From: an uncultured Eubacterium sp.
Lineage (GTDB): Bacteria > Bacillota_A > Clostridia > Lachnospirales > Lachnospiraceae
Assembly (NCBI GenBank): GCA_947653505.1
Contig: CANTHI010000102.1
Location: forward strand, 1 to 9,533
Length of the DNA stretch: 9,533 nt
Direction: 5' to 3'
Part shown: one piece after another, positions 6,727 to 9,533 of the stretch
How positions within the stretch are numbered: position 1 is the first letter of the stretch
Layout of the letters: the number at the start of each line of letters is the position of its first letter
Notes under the pieces: generated by a model
What the model saw: the letters and a program-made list of their open reading frames with translations, nothing else
Told to the model about the DNA's origin: nothing
Database searches by the model: none
Made by a program: the position numbers and the translations under genes

Positions 6727-7101
6727 TTAAAACTCTTCCAGCTCCCCGCGTTCGCTGAGTACCAGCATCTTTTTTTCAATCTGGTCCGCTTTCTGATTAC
6801 AGATTTTCAGCTTCCGGACTCCTTCTTCATAATACCGGAACGCATCTTCCAGCGAAATCTGCGGATCCTCCAGCTGCGCAATGCACCGTTCCACCTGCGC
6901 CAGCACATCTTCCATCCGCAGGTTTTCTTCTGTTTCTGGTTCCTGATCCTGATGGGATTTTGCTTCTGCCTGTAGTTCTTCTTCCTGATACAGGTTTTCT
7001 TCCGGTTCTTCATTCCGATGCTGTTTTAATTCTGATTCTGGTTCTTCATTCCGATGCTGTTTTAATTCTGCTTTCTCATCTGAATGCTGTTTTCCTTTCA
7101 T
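6727..7101 (-). CDS. xseB: Exonuclease VII small subunit with repetitive N-terminal extension
   Basis: XseB is the small helical subunit of exonuclease VII, which degrades single-stranded DNA with XseA. The core covers about residues 62-124 (MEDVLAQVERCIAQLEDP, SLEDAFRYYEEGVRKLKIC, then a KKMLVL-type end) and matches normal XseB, which is usually only ~70-85 residues. The ATG at 7101 has a strong SD, AAAGGGA, 6 nt upstream. This gives 124 residues, so about 60 precede the core. The extension is hydrophilic and rich in Glu, Gln, Lys and His. It contains ELKQHRNEEPE twice (12-22 and 24-34), a decayed copy EAKSHQDQEPE (46-56), and a possible fourth at KQHSDE. A GTG at 7155 would add 18 residues but lacks an SD. 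Unlike most relatives it does not overlap xseA but starts 143 nt after it. The extension's role is unknown; it may be disordered. Confidence 0.9.
   Translation of the reverse strand: MKGKQHSDEKAELKQHRNEEPESELKQHRNEEPEENLYQEEELQAEAKSHQDQEPETEENLRMEDVLAQVERCIAQLEDPQISLEDAFRYYEEGVRKLKICNQKADQIEKKMLVLSERGELEEF
7004..7070 (-). repeat. Perfect 31-nt direct repeat (36-nt period) inside xseB
   Basis: Plus-strand 7004-7034 and 7040-7070 are identical, beginning GGTTCTTCATTCCGATG and ending TTTTAATTCTG. The 36-nt period keeps the reading frame and produces the two ELKQHRNEEPE units in the XseB extension. Identity at all 31 positions, including synonymous sites, points to a recent duplication or continuing copy exchange. 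Confidence 0.9.
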
Positions 7102-7161
7102 TGCCAGTCCCTTTCCGATCTTTACTTTATTCAGACAGATTTCTTTTTCTGACACTTTTTA

Positions 7162-7179
7162 CGGATACAATTGTGTCCG
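7162..7179. promoter_or_regulatory. 18-nt near-palindrome between xseA and xseB
   Basis: CGGATACAATTGTGTCCG is self-complementary except for one G-T pair. It lies about 60 nt before the xseB ATG in a 143-nt gap with no convincing gene. No T-tract follows on either strand, so it is not a clear terminator. It could be a protein-binding site or an RNA stem; no partner can be named from the sequence. Confidence 0.35.
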
Positions 7180-7244
7180 GTGCCTTTATGATTTCCAACT
7201 GCTGCTTTTTATTTTCCCAGGCTTTTTTTCCTTTTCATGTCTTT

Positions 7245-8471
7245 TCATTCCGTACATTCACTTTCATGTGCCTGTTCCACGCGCAACACTCTGGCATGAA
7301 TCTTTCCATCCAGCGTCCGTACCGCGATCTCATCTCCTGCCTTCACCTGGGAGCTTTTTGTAACCGGCTTCCCATTTTCATCCGTTACAAAAGAAAAGCC
7401 CTGACTCAGTTTTTTTACCGGAGAGCCTGCTTCCAGACACCCGGCCAGCAGCTGCAGCCGGTGCCGGCTCATGGACAGCCGGTATGTCATCCGCTGCGTC
7501 AGCTTTTCTTCCAGATCTGCCAGGTATTGTTTTTTGCTGTTCAGCACCGCCCGCGGACTCAGATACGACAGCCGCAGCTGCAGCTGACTGGTCAGCCCGC
7601 GCTTCAGGCGGATCTGTTCGCGCATCCTCAGATGCAGCGTGGTACCGGCCATACGTACCGCTTCCCGGAACTGTTCAAAATCATAGACCGCAAGCTCCGC
7701 GGCTGCCGATGGCGTCGGCGCACGCAGATCGGCCACAAAATCCGCTATCGTCGTATCCGTCTCATGCCCGACTGCTGAGATCACCGGAATCTTACATTCA
7801 AAAATTGCCCTCGCCACGATCTCTTCATTAAATGCCCACAGATCTTCAATCGAACCACCGCCGCGTCCTACAATGATCGTGTCTGCCCCGATCTGCTCCA
7901 GCGCATGGATCCCGTTCACGATGCTCTGTGCCGCTCCATCCCCCTGCACAAGAGCCGGATATAAAATCAGCTGCACATACGGATTGCGTCTGTGACTGAT
8001 ATTGCGGATATCCTGTACGGCCGCCCCCGTCGGTGCGGTGACAATGCCAAGCGTACGGATATATCTGGGAATGGGCTGTTTGTACTGCTGGGAAAACATT
8101 CCCATTTCCGCAAGTTCTTTTTTCAATGCTTCAAACTTTAAAAACAGCGCGCCTGCCCCGTCCAGTGTAATCTCCCTTGCATACAGCTGGTAGCGGCCAT
8201 CCCGCTCATAGACTTCCACCGAACCGGTGACAATGACATGATCCCCATCCTGCATACGGAATTTTAATCCGTTTTTCCGGTTTCCCGCAAACATCACCGC
8301 AGCAATGGTTCCCGTGCTGTCCTTTAAAGAAAAATAAATATGGCCGGATCCATGATATTTGCAGTTGGATATCTCTCCTTTTACGCTGATCCTGTGAAGC
8401 ATAAAATCCTGCGCAAACATATTTTTAATATACGTATTGACCTGTCCGACACTATATACATGCTTCATCAT
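7245..8471 (-). CDS. xseA: Exonuclease VII large subunit
   Basis: XseA is the catalytic subunit of exonuclease VII, a metal-independent single-strand DNA exonuclease that acts from both ends in repair and mismatch correction. The 408-residue product has an N-terminal OB-fold (about 5-100: VGQVNTYIKNMF, VKGEISN, HIYFSLKD). The catalytic domain follows, with D154 in QDIRNISHRR, R203 in GRGGGSIEDLW (202-212), H236 and D239 in AVGHETDTTIADFVADLR, and APTPSAAAEL at 251-260. These match residues I recall as essential in the Escherichia coli protein. A helical coiled-coil stretch (about 265-345) and the typical C-terminal LSQGFSFV tail complete it. The start overlaps the nusB stop as ATGA; a second ATG follows directly. 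No strong SD is seen, suggesting coupling to nusB. Bacillus has folD between nusB and xseA; it is absent here. Confidence 0.97.
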   Translation of the reverse strand: MMKHVYSVGQVNTYIKNMFAQDFMLHRISVKGEISNCKYHGSGHIYFSLKDSTGTIAAVMFAGNRKNGLKFRMQDGDHVIVTGSVEVYERDGRYQLYAREITLDGAGALFLKFEALKKELAEMGMFSQQYKQPIPRYIRTLGIVTAPTGAAVQDIRNISHRRNPYVQLILYPALVQGDGAAQSIVNGIHALEQIGADTIIVGRGGGSIEDLWAFNEEIVARAIFECKIPVISAVGHETDTTIADFVADLRAPTPSAAAELAVYDFEQFREAVRMAGTTLHLRMREQIRLKRGLTSQLQLRLSYLSPRAVLNSKKQYLADLEEKLTQRMTYRLSMSRHRLQLLAGCLEAGSPVKKLSQGFSFVTDENGKPVTKSSQVKAGDEIAVRTLDGKIHARVLRVEQAHESECTE

Positions 8472-8863
8472 ACCAGTTTTGCCAGCACCCCGTTCACAAA
8501 TGACGGCGCACCGTCACTACTATATGTTTTTGCAAGTTCTACCGCTTCATTGATCGCCACGCCTGTCGGAATATCCTCTTCGTATCGGATCTCATAGACT
8601 GCCAGACGAATCAGAGCCAGATCTACTTTCGCCATCCGGTTTGTCTTCCATCCGGTTGCCTTTTCATTGACCGCCGCATCGATCTCTCCCCGCCGCTCAT
8701 AAATATTGCGCAGCTTCTGTTCGATATACGCCCGCTTTCCTTCATCTGTTTCTTCCAGCTGTGTCATGGCGATCTGAATCTGCTCTTCGATCTGATCTGC
8801 CGCATAAAATTCTGTCTGAAATAACATTTTAAAAATCTGTTCCCTGATTTCTCTCCTGTTCAT
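8468..8863 (-). CDS. nusB: Transcription antitermination factor NusB
   Basis: NusB binds boxA RNA with NusE (ribosomal protein S10) and helps RNA polymerase resist termination in rRNA operons. The 131-residue protein begins MNRREIREQIFKMLFQTEFY and has the two typical C-terminal blocks, NRMAKVDLALIRLAVYEI (75-92) and PTGVAINEAVELAKTYSSDG (99-118) followed by FVNGVLAKLV at the end. The ATG at 8863 is preceded by GAGAGGGAG. The reading frame stays open upstream to 8980 but those codons are the hairpin-rich gap and do not resemble NusB. The stop overlaps the xseA start. Because hairpins with T-tracts precede it, read-through from the Asp23-family gene may set its level; control of that element by NusB itself is only a hypothesis. 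Confidence 0.97.
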   Translation of the reverse strand: MNRREIREQIFKMLFQTEFYAADQIEEQIQIAMTQLEETDEGKRAYIEQKLRNIYERRGEIDAAVNEKATGWKTNRMAKVDLALIRLAVYEIRYEEDIPTGVAINEAVELAKTYSSDGAPSFVNGVLAKLV

Positions 8864-8898
8864 AACTCCCTCTCTGTCATTGCCGCGTCTGCCAGTCA

Positions 8899-8913
8899 TC
8901 CTGCCGCGCAGGA
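8899..8913 (-). other. Third hairpin in the nusB leader
   Basis: TCCTGC and GCAGGA pair around a three-base loop (GCG on the transcript strand). No T-tract follows. It lies about 35 nt before the nusB ATG and could be part of the same leader structure as the two upstream hairpins. Confidence 0.4.
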
Positions 8914-8928
8914 AGCATGGCATATGCG

Positions 8929-8953
8929 AAAAAGGAGTGCCGGCTGACACTCC
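8929..8953 (-). terminator. Intrinsic terminator-like hairpin with T5, before nusB
   Basis: On the transcript strand GGAGTG (8953-8948) pairs with CACTCC (8939-8934) around TCAGCCGG, with one more T-G pair possible, and TTTTT (8933-8929) follows directly. The stem is short, so termination would be partial. The loop bases CAGCCGG (8946-8940) are complementary to the 3' arm of the neighbouring hairpin, CCGGCTG (8965-8959), giving a mutually exclusive fold. Confidence 0.55.
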
Positions 8954-8974
8954 AAAAACAGCCGGTGACCGGCT
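8954..8974 (-). terminator. Intrinsic terminator-like hairpin just after the Asp23-family gene
   Basis: AGCCGG (8974-8969) pairs with CCGGCT (8965-8960) around three bases; G and then TTTTT (8958-8954) follow. It starts nine bases after the Asp23-family stop codon. It is a GC-rich but short stem, consistent with partial termination that lowers transcription of the downstream genes. Confidence 0.6.
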
Positions 8975-8983
8975 TTCCAAAAG

Positions 8984-9361
8984 CTATTTGCTGCTGTTCA
9001 TATCCACACTGGCAATCCGCACATTCACGGCATTGACCTCCAGCCCTGTCATCGTCTCGATCGCCGTCTTCACCTTTTCCTGCACCTTTGCGGAAATCTC
9101 CGGAATGGCATATCCATATGCAATGTTTAACGCTACGTCCACGGTCACGCAGTTATCTACCACATCTACCTTTACCCCTTTGGCAAGGTTTTTTCTACCC
9201 AGCTTGCTGACAAGCTCATTCGTAATATTGCCCGCCATTGAGCTTACACCTTCGATCTCGGTCGCTGCCAGACCGGCAATGATCGTAACTACCTCATCCG
9301 CAATATTCACTTCACCAAGATTATCTTCCTTGATGCTGTATACCTTTCTATCTTCTGACAT
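8984..9361 (-). CDS. yqhY: Asp23/Gls24 family envelope stress protein (YqhY-like)
   Basis: This family of small proteins (DUF322, Asp23/Gls24) is linked to envelope stress. YqhY in Bacillus sits before nusB and has been linked to control of fatty acid synthesis through acetyl-CoA carboxylase. The 125-residue product has the family pattern GEVNIADEVVTIIAGLAATEIEGV (about 16-39), then a central SKLGRKNLAKGVKVDV block and VDVALNIAYGYAIPEISAKVQ, ending VNAVNVRIASVDM. There is no signal peptide or membrane segment. The start is fixed by a perfect AGGAGG seven bases before the ATG at 9361. It is the first visible gene after a good promoter, so it probably heads the transcript, followed by terminator-like hairpins before nusB. 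The name rests on family and synteny; its biochemical role here is not shown. Confidence 0.9.
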   Translation of the reverse strand: MSEDRKVYSIKEDNLGEVNIADEVVTIIAGLAATEIEGVSSMAGNITNELVSKLGRKNLAKGVKVDVVDNCVTVDVALNIAYGYAIPEISAKVQEKVKTAIETMTGLEVNAVNVRIASVDMNSSK

Positions 9362-9404
9362 GTATATTCCTCCTAAAAATAAACCGTTATTATCATATAT
9401 TTCC

Positions 9405-9420
9405 TGCTATTATTTTAGCA
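9405..9420. promoter_or_regulatory. Symmetric operator-like site over the -10 region
   Basis: TGCTA (9405-9409) and TAGCA (9416-9420) form a 5-bp inverted repeat with 6-base spacing that covers the -10 box of the promoter. A bound dimer there would block transcription. Five-base arms can arise by chance in AT-rich DNA, so this is weak. Confidence 0.25.
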
Positions 9421-9440
9421 GAGTTACATAAAAATCACAA
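9412..9440 (-). promoter_or_regulatory. Sigma-A type promoter of the Asp23-nusB cluster
   Basis: On the minus strand TTGTGA (9440-9435) and TAAAAT (9417-9412) are spaced by exactly 17 bp, with TGC directly before the -10 as an extended -10 element. Transcription would start near 9405, giving a leader of about 45 nt that ends in a perfect SD. This is the best promoter match I find in the window. Confidence 0.75.
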
Positions 9441-9454
9441 CCATCTGTGGAAAA

Positions 9455-9467
9455 TTTTGTAACAAAA
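9455..9467. promoter_or_regulatory. TTTTGTTACAAAA, symmetric site upstream of the -35
   Basis: The 13-nt sequence (minus-strand reading) is a perfect odd palindrome with 6-base arms, ending 15 bp upstream of the -35 box. Its position fits an operator or activator site. GTTAC/GTAAC recurs at 9423-9427, 9459-9463, 9480-9484 and 9504-9508. The regulator cannot be named. Confidence 0.35.
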
Positions 9468-9479
9468 ATCCAGAGCCTG

Positions 9480-9508
9480 GTAACAGTTCAGACAAGCTGA
9501 CCTGTTAC
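9480..9508. repeat. Long inverted repeat upstream of the promoter
   Basis: GTAACAG (9480-9486) pairs with CTGTTAC (9502-9508), then one mismatch, then TCAG/CTGA, closing on the five-base loop ACAAG: 11 pairs in all. On the minus strand it is followed by CCAG-GCT-CTGG and ATTTTT, so the pair may form the terminator of a gene upstream that lies outside the window. A regulatory role for the neighbouring promoter is the alternative. 9509-9533 shows nothing else except a second copy of CAAAAATCCA (9463-9472 and 9512-9521). Confidence 0.5.
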
Positions 9509-9533
9509 ATGCAAAAATCCATTTAAAATCGCT

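Noticed and set aside
7102..7155. GTG start of xseB at 7155
   Set aside because: No SD is present before it, while the ATG at 7101 has AAAGGGA at good distance. It cannot be fully excluded.
8864..8980. N-terminal extension of nusB to 8980
   Set aside because: The extension is the hairpin-rich gap read in frame; the ATG at 8863 has an SD and starts with the family sequence.
9446..9454. DnaA-box-like TTTTCCACA upstream of the promoter
   Set aside because: It fits the loose TTWTNCACA consensus, but a single 9-mer in AT-rich DNA with no cluster of boxes is not evidence of an origin.
1..9533. A new defence, mobile or biosynthetic system
   Set aside because: All ten genes belong to known housekeeping families in a conserved order; no transposase, integrase, toxin, CRISPR or unknown large gene is present.

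Overview
The window is a single minus-strand housekeeping gene cluster of a Gram-positive, clostridial-type bacterium. Medium GC, strong Shine-Dalgarno (SD) motifs and the gene order point to the Lachnospiraceae or a close relative (inference from synteny, no search run). Read in the direction of transcription, from high to low coordinates, the order is: promoter region (9412-9533), Asp23/Gls24-family gene (yqhY-like), nusB, xseA, xseB, ispA, dxs, tlyA, nadK, argR and recN. recN runs off the window edge at base 1. I see no plus-strand gene, no tRNA or rRNA, no mobile element and no CRISPR array.

Region by region: 9362-9533 holds a good sigma-A type promoter (TTGTGA, 17 bp, TAAAAT with an extended TGC), symmetric elements and a long inverted repeat. 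8864-8983 lies between the Asp23-family gene and nusB and holds three hairpins; two are followed by T5 tracts and look like an attenuator. 8468-8863 nusB and 7245-8471 xseA overlap by ATGA. 7102-7244 is an unusually long gap with an 18-nt near-palindrome. 6727-7101 xseB carries a repetitive N-terminal extension. 5774-6694 ispA and 3801-5672 dxs are the isoprenoid pair. 3695-3857 contains three tandem 54/55-nt copies of the dxs 3' end, two of them past the stop codon. 2827-3624 tlyA and 1961-2830 nadK overlap by ATGA. 1441-1893 argR has a 30-nt-offset repeat at its end. 1328-1440 is a structured recN leader. 1-1327 is the first 442 codons of recN.

The genes mix informational functions (NusB transcription antitermination, exonuclease VII, TlyA rRNA methylation, RecN double-strand break repair) with DXP synthase and a short-chain prenyl synthase for isoprenoids, NAD kinase for NADP supply, and the arginine regulator. 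This is a widely conserved Firmicutes arrangement; in Bacillus subtilis the same string continues towards spoIVB and spo0A. It does not look like a new defence or biosynthetic system. The unusual content is in the gene ends and gaps: tandem duplications at the dxs and argR 3' ends and in the xseB N-terminal extension, an attenuator-like element in front of nusB, and a leader in front of recN whose perfect SD is separated from the start codon by a hairpin.
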